Shown: in pieces, positions 1 to 8,153 of the stretch
Position numbering within the stretch: the first letter of the stretch is position 1
Layout: the number at the start of each line of letters is the position of its first letter
Source: an uncultured Armatimonadota bacterium
GTDB taxonomy: Bacteria > Armatimonadota > Fimbriimonadia > Fimbriimonadales > Fimbriimonadaceae
Direction of reading: 5' to 3'
Length of the DNA stretch: 64,000 nt
NCBI GenBank assembly: GCA_903927345.1
Contig: CAIYMO010000049.1
Span: forward strand, 62,001-126,000
The notes under the pieces: model-generated
The model's input: only the letters and a program-made list of their open reading frames with translations
Databases searched by the model: none
Told to the model about the DNA's origin: nothing
Program-made: the position numbers and the translations under genes

Positions 1-320
1 TCACTTGCGTCCGGGTTCCGGTCCTCCGAGCGCACACAGAAACGGTCACCATCGAGTTTGAGGGTCCAGCCCCTTCGGTGGAAGCCGCCCGTGAAGTGCT
101 CAGCCAAGCCGCTGGCGTTCGCCTCGTGGACAACCGTGAAGAGAACCGCTTCCCCACCCCACTCGACGCGAGTGGGCAAGGTGACGTCCTCGTGGGACGC
201 GTACGGCAGGATGTTTCCAATCCAAATGCGCTGAGCTTGATGCTGGCCGGGGATCAGCTCTTGAAGGGCGCCGCGCTGAACGCGGTTCAGATTGCGGAGT
301 TCGCGCTTAAACTAGCTTAA
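1..320 (+). CDS. asd: Aspartate-semialdehyde dehydrogenase, C-terminal part (cut by window edge)
   Basis: The reading frame is open from base 3 to the stop at 318-320, so only about the last 105 residues are present. The visible stretch begins with CVRVPVLRAHTE, the substrate-binding segment after the active-site region of NADPH-dependent aspartate-semialdehyde dehydrogenase. It ends with GDQLLKGAALNAVQIAE, the conserved C-terminal helix. The enzyme reduces aspartyl phosphate to aspartate semialdehyde, the branch point to lysine/diaminopimelate, threonine and methionine. The catalytic cysteine lies upstream, outside the window. A strong terminator follows at once, so this is the last gene of its unit. 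The family match is clear by eye. Confidence 0.93.
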   Translation, partial: TCVRVPVLRAHTETVTIEFEGPAPSVEAAREVLSQAAGVRLVDNREENRFPTPLDASGQGDVLVGRVRQDVSNPNALSLMLAGDQLLKGAALNAVQIAEFALKLA

Positions 321-326
321 GAAAGT

Positions 327-366
327 AAAAAAGAGTGGGCGACCAACTGGTTGCCCACTCTTTTTG
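327..366. terminator. Bidirectional intrinsic terminator
   Basis: A perfect stem AAAAAGAGTGGGC / GCCCACTCTTTTT with a loop of about 12 nt carries A and T runs on both sides. It lies between the converging asd (+) and the lipoprotein gene (-) and can serve both. Confidence 0.9.
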
Positions 367-379
367 CTTGTGGAGGCTC

Positions 380-1567
380 TTATCGTCGGAGCTTTCGTTT
401 TCCGAAGGTGAAGTGGAATGGCTGTCCGCCAACCATTCGGCCTTGCGAGTTCGTGAAGTAGGTTGAAATACCGATTCCAGTACTGCCGACCAGCTTAAGA
501 ACTCCGGTTCCGTCAGCGTTCATAACGTAGACTCCCGAGTCGGTATCGCTTCCCGTGAAGTTGATGTAGGAGACTTTAGATTCGCCTTCGTTAACTCCAA
601 ATCCGCTCTCAAAGACAGCATCGGTCGTTGTTACCTGAGCAGTTACACCACCTGGATATGTAACAGTAAAGAGCTCAGTTTGGGTACCGCTTCCTCCGCT
701 AACTGGCTGCTGGCTCGAGAAGTAAACCTTGGTTGCTGCGCGGTTCCAGCTTGGGGTGAAGGTCTCGGTATTCAACGTCGTCAGGGCAGTCTTTCCTGCT
801 CCGGTTAAGTAGTTGACCGTGTAGAGGTCGGAGCTGGTTCCCGAAGGATTGTCCTTGCTGTAGACCACGGTTCGATTCGCCGAATCTGGGCAGACTGAGA
901 AGTCACCACCATTATCAAGAATCGTTTCAGTTCCACCAGCGGCGGGCACCACGAAGAGCTTGTAGTTTGCGTCTCCTGTTCGCACGGCGCTGAACAGGAC
1001 GTATTGTCCGTCAGGGCTGAACTGGACGTCAAGAACATCTTCGAATACCGTGGTGGTGAGCTGAGTGGACGTAGCGGGGTTAAGCGCCGAGTTTCCACGA
1101 TACAGCTTCATCGACGGGATCGTCGCTGAATCAAAATTCACGAAGGCAAACTGGTTTGCAGTGTTCGGGTTTGCAGCAACGGCTTTGATGGTGTCGCCGT
1201 TGAAGGATGCAAGAACAGTCTCGTTTGAGCCGTCTTCTTTAATCGACTTCAAGAAGACGCCACTTCCGTCAAAACGGGTGAACAGGATCGCATTAGGGGG
1301 AAGCGATCCCAAGGTTCCGCCGCTGGTCGAACCTGTCGTAGCGGTTGTCGAAGTTGTTGAGGTCGTCGACGTTGTTGACGTGGTGGACGTCGTCGACGTC
1401 GTCGAAGTCGTGGACGTTGTCGCAGTTGTAGAGGTCGTTGCCGTCGTCGAGGTCGTAGCAGTTGAAGAGGTTGTTGAACCACCCCCGCCACCTCCACCAC
1501 ACGCGATCAAAACTGCCGAGCCAGCTACTGCCGAAATTGCTACCAAATTAAATCTGCGCTTCATCAC
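380..1567 (-). CDS. Secreted lipoprotein with Ser/Thr-repeat linker and TolB/PD40-like beta-propeller
   Basis: The N-terminus is a lipoprotein signal peptide: basic MKRR, a hydrophobic core and the lipobox LIAC with Cys23, followed by seven glycines. Residues 31-78 are a Ser-Thr-Thr tandem repeat, probably an extended and possibly glycosylated linker. The rest (about 290 residues) has repeated blades such as FSPDGQYVLFS and SWNRAATKVYFSS, typical of TolB/WD40-like propellers. Frame starts are GTG 1567 or ATG 1564; an AGGGG sits 8 or 11 nt upstream, so GTG is possible. The protein likely sits on the outer membrane or cell surface. Its ligand or partner cannot be told from the sequence. It converges on asd and shares its terminator. 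Confidence 0.8.
   Translation of the reverse strand: MMKRRFNLVAISAVAGSAVLIACGGGGGGGSTTSSTATTSTTATTSTTATTSTTSTTSTTSTTSTTSTTSTTSTTATTGSTSGGTLGSLPPNAILFTRFDGSGVFLKSIKEDGSNETVLASFNGDTIKAVAANPNTANQFAFVNFDSATIPSMKLYRGNSALNPATSTQLTTTVFEDVLDVQFSPDGQYVLFSAVRTGDANYKLFVVPAAGGTETILDNGGDFSVCPDSANRTVVYSKDNPSGTSSDLYTVNYLTGAGKTALTTLNTETFTPSWNRAATKVYFSSQQPVSGGSGTQTELFTVTYPGGVTAQVTTTDAVFESGFGVNEGESKVSYINFTGSDTDSGVYVMNADGTGVLKLVGSTGIGISTYFTNSQGRMVGGQPFHFTFGKRKLRR
1334..1477 (-). repeat. 9-bp-period tandem repeat encoding (Ser-Thr-Thr)n
   Basis: About sixteen in-frame units code for STT or ATT triplets in the lipoprotein linker. The period is 9 nt with synonymous variation (GTCGAC, GTTGTC, GTCGAG on the plus strand). 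Gain or loss of a 9-nt unit keeps the frame, so linker length could vary between strains. Confidence 0.85.
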
Positions 1568-1580
1568 AAAGAACGCCCCT

Positions 1581-1600
1581 AAAAGCCGTAGGGCTACTTT
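1581..1600 (-). terminator. Weak intrinsic terminator after the nitrilase gene
   Basis: On the minus strand an AGCC / GGCT stem is followed by TTTTAG. It lies in the 41-bp gap between the nitrilase stop and the next gene. The stem is short, so efficiency is uncertain. Confidence 0.35.
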
Positions 1601-1608
1601 ACAGCATT

Positions 1609-2436
1609 TCAGGCATCTTTTGCTAATTTAGGTGCGACTATTTGACCGTAAAGTTCGGGTCGGCGAGACTCGAGGATTGTGGTCTCATGCTTGCCTGGCA
1701 CGGTGACGTTTCTTTTGTTTCGGGCGACGCTCAGATCGAGTTCTGCGACCAATACGGTTTCCTCAGCCCCGGGGGCGCCATCAAGGACCTGACCGCTCGG
1801 CGAAATGATCTTGCTCTTGCCGATGAAGGCGTACCCATTCTCTGATCCGACCCGATTAGCTGTGATCACAAACACCTTGTTTTCCACTGCTCTTGCGATG
1901 CAAAGGTTGTCGGCGGAGATATCAGCACCGGTCGGCCAGTTAGTGGGCAGAGCGATAATGTCGGCCCCTTTGAGCCCGAGAGATCGGGCTGCTTCCGGGT
2001 GACGTACGTCGAAGCAAATCAGAATTCCGATTCGGCCTACCGAAGTTTCGAAAACGTCGAGGCTATCTCCCGTATTTGCAAACTTGTCGTAGCCAAGTTC
2101 AGGGAGGTGGGTCTTTCGATAGATGAGTGGCTCTGCATCTGAGTCGAAGAGCACAGTGGTGTTGTAAAGCCCCTTCTCGGCAAAGCCGACGATGACCACC
2201 ATTTGATGCTGTCGAGCGGCCCCGCGCACGGCATCCAGGTCTTGAACCCTTACTCCAATGCGCTCAGCCTCTTCTTTGGAAGACACGCAGTATCCGGTTA
2301 CGGCGCACTCGGGGAATACAGCTAGCTGCACGCCGTCTTGAGCGAGATGCTCAATGTGCTCGACGATCCGAGCAATGTTCTTACTCGGATCGTCGAATGC
2401 GACGTCCATCTGGACGCTTGCCGCACGGATGATCAT
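1609..2436 (-). CDS. Carbon-nitrogen hydrolase (nitrilase superfamily)
   Basis: This 275-residue protein has the full Glu-Lys-Cys triad of the nitrilase superfamily: Glu43 in FPE, Lys108 in YRKTHL and Cys141 in LICFDVRHPE. The superfamily hydrolyses C-N bonds in amides, nitriles or carbamoyl compounds; the substrate here is not evident. The length fits a stand-alone amidase. The start ATG 2436 directly abuts the stop of the small ORF upstream (TAA 2439-2437), so the two are probably translated from one message that begins at fba. The enzyme has no signal peptide and is cytoplasmic. Confidence 0.9.
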   Translation of the reverse strand: MIIRAASVQMDVAFDDPSKNIARIVEHIEHLAQDGVQLAVFPECAVTGYCVSSKEEAERIGVRVQDLDAVRGAARQHQMVVIVGFAEKGLYNTTVLFDSDAEPLIYRKTHLPELGYDKFANTGDSLDVFETSVGRIGILICFDVRHPEAARSLGLKGADIIALPTNWPTGADISADNLCIARAVENKVFVITANRVGSENGYAFIGKSKIISPSGQVLDGAPGAEETVLVAELDLSVARNKRNVTVPGKHETTILESRRPELYGQIVAPKLAKDA

Positions 2437-2613
2437 TTAGACCGCCGCGACTGCGATGATGTTAGAGATACAAAGGAAGAGCGTCTCCGAATCCTTTTTT
2501 ACCTTCAGAAAGTGTCCGTCTGCTGCTTCGAGGACTCCACGATGCTGGGCTACATTTGCACCAGTTTCGACGTGGACCACGACCTTCTTGCCAACTAATT
2601 CTTGAACGATCAT
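2437..2613 (-). CDS. Small conserved-looking 58-residue protein, possible Sm/SH3-like beta barrel
   Basis: An ATG at 2613 opens 58 codons up to the TAA at 2439-2437. The peptide starts MIVQELVGKKVVVHVETG and has alternating beta-type residues, then a HRGVLEAADG turn, LKVKK, and a hydrophobic end (ISNIIAVAAV). This layout resembles small LSm- or SH3-like barrels that bind RNA or peptides, but I cannot assign a family. It lies 15 nt after the fba stop and abuts the nitrilase start, with no gap at either side long enough for another gene. An AGGGG lies about 14 nt upstream, further than ideal; a GATAAT box 7 nt before the ATG could also drive it alone. Confidence 0.65.
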   Translation of the reverse strand: MIVQELVGKKVVVHVETGANVAQHRGVLEAADGHFLKVKKDSETLFLCISNIIAVAAV

Positions 2614-2628
2614 TATTCTGATTATCCC

Positions 2629-3648
2629 CTACTTTCCGTACAAACTGACGCCCAAGCTCTTCAGTTCAGTTGCTGCCTGAATGACGCGAGTCTTCATTCC
2701 CGCTTCTGCCTTCTTCATATAAGAGCGAGGATCGTAGACCTTCTTGTCTCCCATTTCTCCGTCGATCCGCAAAAGGCCATCATAGTTCTTCATGACGTGG
2801 TCAACAACCGGTCGCGAGTAGTGGTACTGGCAGTCGGTGTCAACGTTCATCTTGACGACGCCATACTCGAGGGTCGCGTGGATGTCACTCAGCTCTGATC
2901 CGCTTCCTCCGTGGAAGACGAGGTCAGCGATAGCACCATACTTCGCACGAATTGCGTCGTTACCGTTCTTGAGGATCATAGGATCCAGCTTGACGTTGCC
3001 AGGCTTGTAGACGCCGTGCACGTTACCGAATGTCGCAGCCAAGGTGAACTTGCCCAATGCATGTAGGTTTTCGTAAACCATCACCATATCTTCCGGCGTG
3101 GTGTAGAGCTTGCTGTGATCGGCACTGCTGTTATCAATTCCGTCCTCTTCTCCACCCACCAGTCCAGCTTCGACCTCGAGAACGATTCCCATCGGACCCA
3201 TCAGCTTGAGCAATTCGACTGAAATCCGCATGTTATCCGCCATCGAGAGTTCTGAACCATCGAACATGTGACCGTTGAACAGCGGAACCAGGCCTGCGTC
3301 AACCCTACGTTGGCTCTCTGAGATCAGGGGCCGCACAAACTTGTCAACCTTATCGGGAACGCAGTGGTCGGTCGTGATCGCCACATAGCAAGGGAGATCA
3401 GCTGCAACTCGGTGGGTGTACTCGGCAAGCGCGATTGCACCTGTTGACATCGACTTGATCGGACCACTCGCGAACTCTGATCCACCGGTACTGAACTGGA
3501 TGATGCCGTCCGTCTTTGTTTCGGCAAATGCGGCCAGAGCAGCGTTGAGCGTAGTGCTCGAAGTTACGTTGATTGAAGCCAACGCATAGTTGCCCTTCTG
3601 AGCTTCGTCGAGCATTCGGTGAAATGTTGGCGCGTCTGGTACCGGCAT
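2629..3648 (-). CDS. fba: Class II fructose-bisphosphate aldolase
   Basis: The enzyme cleaves or forms fructose 1,6-bisphosphate in glycolysis and gluconeogenesis. From the chosen start it is 339 residues, close to the family. ASINVTSSTTLNAAL near residue 24 and ITTDHC at residues 91-96 (zinc-ligand His94) fit the E. coli-like class IIA. Further metal and phosphate motifs are TFGNVHGVYKPG and LVFHGGSGS. The frame stays open 88 codons further upstream, but that extension would run into the divergent VanZ-like gene and looks unlike any aldolase. ATG 3648 matches the family N-terminus and has a TAACAT box 7 nt upstream, so I choose it. It is the first gene of fba / small ORF / nitrilase. Confidence 0.95.
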   Translation of the reverse strand: MPVPDAPTFHRMLDEAQKGNYALASINVTSSTTLNAALAAFAETKTDGIIQFSTGGSEFASGPIKSMSTGAIALAEYTHRVAADLPCYVAITTDHCVPDKVDKFVRPLISESQRRVDAGLVPLFNGHMFDGSELSMADNMRISVELLKLMGPMGIVLEVEAGLVGGEEDGIDNSSADHSKLYTTPEDMVMVYENLHALGKFTLAATFGNVHGVYKPGNVKLDPMILKNGNDAIRAKYGAIADLVFHGGSGSELSDIHATLEYGVVKMNVDTDCQYHYSRPVVDHVMKNYDGLLRIDGEMGDKKVYDPRSYMKKAEAGMKTRVIQAATELKSLGVSLYGK

Positions 3649-3668
3649 AATAACTATGTTATCCGATG
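3646..3668. promoter_or_regulatory. Overlapping divergent leaderless promoters (fba / VanZ-like)
   Basis: Only 17 bp separate the two start codons. The minus-strand -10 TAACAT (3661-3656) is 7 nt before the fba ATG. The plus-strand -10 TATGTT (3655-3660) is 5 nt before the ATG at 3666. The two boxes share five base pairs, so the promoters should exclude each other. No Shine-Dalgarno can fit on either side, and no clear -35 is visible. Confidence 0.6.
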
Positions 3669-4472
3669 AAGCGCCTCGTTCCCCTGCTTGCCCTGGTGCC
3701 TCTAGTGATTTCAATTGACTACTCGCACAAATTTGTCCTGCCGACACTGGCGCTTCTCTCACTGCTTTCTGTTCGACTGCTACTCGCCATGTCGTTCCGC
3801 CGCGAACCACTATACGTTCCAATGCTTCTGTTCCTCCTCGCGCCAGCCGCGCTGATGTGGGCGATAAGCGAACGCCGAGAGGGGCGCGATTTTTGGGAAG
3901 CACTGATTTCAATTGAGCTGGGTATCAGCGCGATCGGCACCCTTTGGTTACTCAACTCAGGGAGAGTAAATCGGCGCCACATTCCGTTCATGCTCGCAGC
4001 CGTTATGCTCTGGTCTTTGTGCTACTTAAGTGGATCATCTGGCGGAGCGGACCATATGCAACCTTACTACTCCATGTTTGGCCTTAGCAAGGAGCTGACT
4101 TGGATTCTGATCGTTTGGTCACGAAAGATAATCCATGTCGTTTTCTATTCCACTCTGGCTAATCTCTTTTTTGACTACTTTGCGCGAACTACTTATTCCC
4201 ACTCGCAAAATGGCAGCGACGTTGACCCTGAACACAATGACCCGCTTCAACTCGATTATGAAGAGCGGCGTCTGGCGGTCGGTGTTGCTCTGAATTCTGC
4301 CTTTATCATTGCTGCATGCGACGAGTGGCGACAAAACATGATGCCGAATCGGGAAGGGTCAATCCGCGACGTCATCCTCGATATCGGCGCGGCGTCGATC
4401 TGGCTGTGGTGGCGCTATCTCAGAACGAATTCAACCAATCCAACAGCTCCGGGATCTGAGCATCAGACATAA
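3666..4472 (+). CDS. VanZ-like membrane protein
   Basis: The 268-residue protein starts with an N-terminal hydrophobic segment and has about seven predicted membrane helices. The C-terminal third carries the VanZ signature: a Lys/His helix (SRKIIHVVFYSTLA) and later DEWRQNMMPNREGSIRDVILDIGA, matching the DE.hQ...p.R.gs..D...n..G pattern. VanZ proteins are linked to glycopeptide tolerance or act as accessory membrane domains; the biochemical role is unknown. It is leaderless by its -10 position. Its 3' end overlaps the convergent gene at 4420-4854 by 53 bp. Confidence 0.75.
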   Translation: MKRLVPLLALVPLVISIDYSHKFVLPTLALLSLLSVRLLLAMSFRREPLYVPMLLFLLAPAALMWAISERREGRDFWEALISIELGISAIGTLWLLNSGRVNRRHIPFMLAAVMLWSLCYLSGSSGGADHMQPYYSMFGLSKELTWILIVWSRKIIHVVFYSTLANLFFDYFARTTYSHSQNGSDVDPEHNDPLQLDYEERRLAVGVALNSAFIIAACDEWRQNMMPNREGSIRDVILDIGAASIWLWWRYLRTNSTNPTAPGSEHQT

Positions 4473-4854
4473 ACTCGAGCGGATCATCTTCCTTATTAAT
4501 CCATCTTAACGCCTGGAACTTATACATATTTAGACGATCATCTTCTCCAGATGGAACCCGAAAAATAGGGATCATCATGTCTGTTTCGATATATGCCTCG
4601 GGGTCTCCACAGACAATAAGGGCGTCAACTTCGTCCCAGGTCTGACCTTGGAGCAAGCGGGTTACAGGATATTTAAGTGATCGCTCTTTAAGGAAAAGGC
4701 TGAGGACTCGGCACATTGCATCACAAGCCTCTTCATTGGGATCCCAGCACAAGATTTCAATCGGACGGTCGGCAAAAAAGTTGGACAGCGTTGCTGACAG
4801 CTTGGGCGAAACCTCAACATCGCCGAATCCCAAAATTGCTAACCTCTGAATCAC
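4420..4854 (-). CDS. Hypothetical protein with Rossmann-like N-terminus
   Basis: This 144-residue cytoplasmic protein is not one I recognise. It opens with a beta-strand and loop IQRLAILGFGDVEVSP and then EILCWDPNEEACD, which resembles the dinucleotide-binding start of GH4-like or lactate-dehydrogenase-like Rossmann folds. It is too short for a full enzyme of those families, and the catalytic half is absent. The start is GTG 4854, supported by TAGAAT 7 nt upstream. The last 53 bp overlap the VanZ-like gene on the other strand. The reading frame is likely real because of its length and shared codon use, but it has no function call. Confidence 0.6.
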   Translation of the reverse strand: MIQRLAILGFGDVEVSPKLSATLSNFFADRPIEILCWDPNEEACDAMCRVLSLFLKERSLKYPVTRLLQGQTWDEVDALIVCGDPEAYIETDMMIPIFRVPSGEDDRLNMYKFQALRWINKEDDPLEFMSDAQIPELLDWLNSF

Positions 4855-4886
4855 CGCGACAATTCTACAGTAAGATTAACCCAGTG
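4852..4886. promoter_or_regulatory. Divergent leaderless promoter pair, both with GTG starts
   Basis: Minus strand: TAGAAT (4867-4862), 7 nt, then GTG 4854. Plus strand: TAAGAT (4871-4876), 7 nt, then GTG 4884. The intergenic gap is 29 bp. Neither side has a Shine-Dalgarno sequence. Confidence 0.55.
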
Positions 4887-7400
4887 GACGATTTCGATTT
4901 CGGGTTCGAGCCGACGGAGCTTTCAACATCCGCAATCAGCCTCAACTTTCTCCCTTCGGGACGAATCAATAGCCTATGGCTCAATGAATCGAACGGACCG
5001 TTTTCTTCGGATGTACAGTTTGTAACCGGTCCAGTTGTCATGGCCGATGAAACCACGGACGACTACCTTCCCGGCACGATTCTGCTTGGGGCCCGCACCA
5101 GTCCCGATGACCCGTGGATGGTAAGCCGAAACTCATCGGCAACCGTTCGTAGCGGTGAGAACAACGTTGAGATTGACTACGAGTTTTCGCTTCTCAGTGA
5201 GCTCGAGGTCACAGGGAACTTTTACGAGTCTGAAGAACAGCCTGGTGTCGTCATCTGGGACATCGTCATCAAGAACAAAAGCCGAAAGAGCATTGAAATT
5301 GGTGAACTTGGATTTCCGTTTGCACTCCTTAACACCCTCGACGGATTTCCGCTCAACGATGAAGGGATGAACTCGCTTCTGACTGAGCGCATGGTTCTCC
5401 AGCACCATATCGGTGGAGCAGGGAGCTACCTAGCCGCTCGAAGGATGTGCGGAGATTCGCCAGGGCTTCTGATTTATCCGGGGATCAACACATCGTGGGA
5501 GTTCTCGCACTCGGCCCCGATGTCTCTCCGAGTCAGCCCGGGCTGGGCCGGAGTTCCGATCATGTACGTACACAGTCGTGCGACAGCGGATCGAGAAGGC
5601 TGGGCGGACTGGTTTTATGGTCACAGCAGCCTAGTACTGGAACCAAAAGAAGAGCATCGCTACCAACTGTGCTTCGCCCCGATTTTAGGTCGCCACGGAT
5701 TCGAAGTACCTCTTGCGCTCGCTGAATTCAAGATTCCGACATTTCGACTTAGCCAGGGTGCGGTAACTCCGATCAACACCCAGAATTACATCGAAATTGC
5801 AGGAACACGACCCGCCCAGTTCGTCCCCGAAGCGGAAGACGCTGAAATCGAATCGGAAAGTGATGAACACGGCGGCATTTTCGCAGTTTCTCGAAGACAA
5901 CCCGGGCCGCTTCGGGTCCTAGTCGAGGACATGGATGGGCGAGAGTCATGGTGTCACCTGTTTTTCGTGCGCCCATTGGCTGAGCTCATCGAAGCCCGGG
6001 CTCAATGGATCTTTGATAATCAAATTGTTCGAGACGGCATCTTTGAGCACGGAATTCTTCCCGCCGACAACAAGGAGAATGCGCCCGACCTTGAATGCTT
6101 CCAAAATCCCTGGGGCATCATTGGATCGCTTGCCGACGCGACCTTCTTGGTCGAGAAAAACATTGTCTACCTCGACCCAGAGCAAGTTCAGGCAATTGAC
6201 CGTTATGTAGAAGATTTTTTGCTCAAAGTATTTCATAAGCCGTTGCAAAACACCTTCGCTTCAGTCTGCCCGCCGGCCGCTGGAGCCATCGGATATGACG
6301 CTTCTCGAGCCCAAAGTTACATTCATGCAATCCGCTTTTATGAGGCAGTTTCGCGACTCGCTCGGCACACGAAGCTGTCTCGAACAGAGACCGATTACGC
6401 CGAGCTCGCCGAAGGACTGATTCAGGGTCTACTCAAGTTTGCTGACAGGGAAGGACTCTACTCAACAGCCCTGTTCGGTGCTTCAGATCTAATCGGCAAT
6501 CTCGGCTGGGATAAGCTTCGTGAAAAGTATCTGGAGCAGTATCGACTTCCCTTCTGGGTTGGCCGCCATTTTTCGCTGACCACGCTGGACGAGGTCGCCG
6601 CCATTGCAGATCAAACCCACGCGATCTCGGCTACCGGGTCCGTAGAGCAACTCCTACTGACGCACAGATCAACTGCGCCCAACTGGTGGTCCTACGGATC
6701 GGAGCCACGGCCGCTTGTGGACTACGAGTTGCATCCACAGCTCATCGACTTCGGTGCGATGTACCCTTCATACACAGTAACTTCACTGTCACACACCCTT
6801 CTGAGCTGGCTCAACCGCGACTATACGCGGCTCGATGAGCCTTCCCTCCGCCTCGCCTTTGGCGGGCTGATGGCTCCTTGGACTATGGTTCGGGAGGATG
6901 GGGCCGCCAGCATGGGCTTCTGCCCCGATATGGCGTCATCCCAGCGCGGACTCTCGGCACGAACTGGTGATATTGGCTTTGCCCTCGCCGAATTCATTCG
7001 TCGAGCGACGGTTTGGGTTCTGCCCTCAGCCGAGCGGGGCTTCATCACCTTTGGAGGGACGGTAGAGGCTTACCCAAGAGATGGAAAGCCATGCCTTCGC
7101 ATCGTTCCTTGGGATGGTGTCGGCCGCCGGATCGTTATCCGACATATGAATGTTGAGATCACGGTGGAGGGAGCAAAGATTGACTCAGTCGAACTCTCAG
7201 CCGATCTTCGATGGCTGTTGCTCACCTTGGATAACCCGAATGAGGCTGTTCGAAGAGAGGCCACGATTCGGATCGAGGGTCTTTGGGGAACGTCCTTTAC
7301 ATGCTCCGATGGAATCGGAGAAATGGATGGAGCAACTTACGTTATCCGAATGCCGGTAGAAGGCGCTCGATTGCGCGAAATTGAAATCCGACCTGCGTAA
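4884..7400 (+). CDS. Large putative carbohydrate-active enzyme (DUF5695-like)
   Basis: From GTG 4884 the protein has 838 residues and no signal peptide. The N-terminal third is beta-rich, as in the beta-sandwich of glycosidases. A helical middle part follows, with motifs such as ECFQNPWGIIGSLADATFLVE and WWSYGSEPR near aromatic and acidic residues, consistent with an (alpha/alpha)6 toroid. A small C-terminal beta domain ends in a glycosidase-like sandwich. The overall layout resembles DUF5695 proteins, which are suspected glycoside hydrolases; this is a recollection, not a search. The frame is open back to an ATG at 4716, but that region lies antisense to the 4420-4854 gene and does not look coding. 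The TAAGAT box supports GTG 4884. Confidence 0.65.
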   Translation: MDDFDFGFEPTELSTSAISLNFLPSGRINSLWLNESNGPFSSDVQFVTGPVVMADETTDDYLPGTILLGARTSPDDPWMVSRNSSATVRSGENNVEIDYEFSLLSELEVTGNFYESEEQPGVVIWDIVIKNKSRKSIEIGELGFPFALLNTLDGFPLNDEGMNSLLTERMVLQHHIGGAGSYLAARRMCGDSPGLLIYPGINTSWEFSHSAPMSLRVSPGWAGVPIMYVHSRATADREGWADWFYGHSSLVLEPKEEHRYQLCFAPILGRHGFEVPLALAEFKIPTFRLSQGAVTPINTQNYIEIAGTRPAQFVPEAEDAEIESESDEHGGIFAVSRRQPGPLRVLVEDMDGRESWCHLFFVRPLAELIEARAQWIFDNQIVRDGIFEHGILPADNKENAPDLECFQNPWGIIGSLADATFLVEKNIVYLDPEQVQAIDRYVEDFLLKVFHKPLQNTFASVCPPAAGAIGYDASRAQSYIHAIRFYEAVSRLARHTKLSRTETDYAELAEGLIQGLLKFADREGLYSTALFGASDLIGNLGWDKLREKYLEQYRLPFWVGRHFSLTTLDEVAAIADQTHAISATGSVEQLLLTHRSTAPNWWSYGSEPRPLVDYELHPQLIDFGAMYPSYTVTSLSHTLLSWLNRDYTRLDEPSLRLAFGGLMAPWTMVREDGAASMGFCPDMASSQRGLSARTGDIGFALAEFIRRATVWVLPSAERGFITFGGTVEAYPRDGKPCLRIVPWDGVGRRIVIRHMNVEITVEGAKIDSVELSADLRWLLLTLDNPNEAVRREATIRIEGLWGTSFTCSDGIGEMDGATYVIRMPVEGARLREIEIRPA

Positions 7401-7449
7401 ATCAAAAAGCCGACTCTACTTACGCAGCGCCGGCTCTCTTGTTTTTGAT
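7401..7449. terminator. Bidirectional terminator between the DUF5695-like gene and rplE
   Basis: Outer arms ATCAAAAA / TTTTTGAT and an inner AGCCG / CGGCT pair flank a loop of about 18 nt. On the minus strand CGGCT is followed at once by TTTTTGAT, a good end for the ribosomal protein operon. Confidence 0.6.
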
Positions 7450-7457
7450 CCTCGAGC

Positions 7458-8054
7458 TTACTTCTCGCGGATTGGAAGACCCATGGCCTTCAGGAAGACG
7501 TGAGCTTCTTCGTCGGTCTTGGCGGTCGTGCAGAAGACGATGTCCATACCTCGGATTCGGTCAAAGGTGTCGTAAGGAATTTCAGGGAAGACGAGCTGCT
7601 CCTTAAGTCCGATTGCGTAGTTGCCTCGGCCGTCGAACGACTTAGCGGATAGACCCTGGAAGTCTCGGATTCGAGGAAGAACGACGGTTGCAAGTCGGTC
7701 GAAGAAGTGGTACATCTGATCGCCCCGAAGAGTGACCTTACATCCAACCTTCATGCCCTCTCGGAGCTTAAAGTTCGAAATTGCCTTCTTTGCGTGGGTG
7801 GTAATTGGCTTCTGTCCTGAGATAAGGGTGAGGTCTCGGATCGAGTTCTCAAGGTGCTTGCTGTCCTTATCGGTGGAGCCAGTTCCCATGTTGATGACGA
7901 TCTTGTCCAGCTTAGGGACCTGCATCACCGACTTGTACTTAAACTGCTCTTGCAGCTTCGGCATAACTTCCTTCTTGTACTTCTCGCGAAGGCGTGGGGT
8001 AGGGAGTGCGCCGCTTGGTGCATTCACTTTTGGTTCTTCTTTCTTCTTAGCCAT
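7458..8054 (-). CDS. rplE: 50S ribosomal protein L5
   Basis: L5 binds 5S rRNA in the central protuberance of the large subunit. The 198-residue protein has the signatures [28 protein letters not shown] and the conserved [14 protein letters not shown] end. It is about 19 residues longer than E. coli L5, with a lysine-rich N-terminal extension ([13 protein letters not shown]). An AGGAAA lies 8 nt before the ATG. It is the last gene of the operon here: a terminator follows, and rpsN, rpsH, rplF and the other usual spc genes are absent. Confidence 0.97.
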   Translation of the reverse strand: MAKKKEEPKVNAPSGALPTPRLREKYKKEVMPKLQEQFKYKSVMQVPKLDKIVINMGTGSTDKDSKHLENSIRDLTLISGQKPITTHAKKAISNFKLREGMKVGCKVTLRGDQMYHFFDRLATVVLPRIRDFQGLSAKSFDGRGNYAIGLKEQLVFPEIPYDTFDRIRGMDIVFCTTAKTDEEAHVFLKAMGLPIREK

Positions 8055-8112
8055 TTCGTGTTTCCTTTTTTGCCTAATTTCTGACTAGGCGTCGGGAGCT
8101 TTCAGCCGAGCT

Positions 8113-8135
8113 CCTTCAGCCGATCAGGCTGAAGG
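8113..8135. repeat. Perfect hairpin in the rplX-rplE gap
   Basis: CCTTCAGCC, a 5-nt loop, then GGCTGAAGG, in the 99-nt gap. No T run follows on the minus strand, so it is more likely a processing, stability or translation-control element than a terminator. Confidence 0.6.
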
Positions 8136-8153
8136 CTCGTTGCTGAATGCTGA

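Noticed and set aside
1065-1631. 188-residue open frame on the plus strand across the lipoprotein gene, with valine-rich repeats
   Set aside because: It is the antisense reading of the STT repeat and propeller gene. The repeat keeps several frames open, and the product has no recognisable features.
3649-3912. 88-codon N-terminal extension of fba
   Set aside because: It runs antisense through the start of the VanZ-like gene and has no aldolase similarity. ATG 3648 matches the family start.
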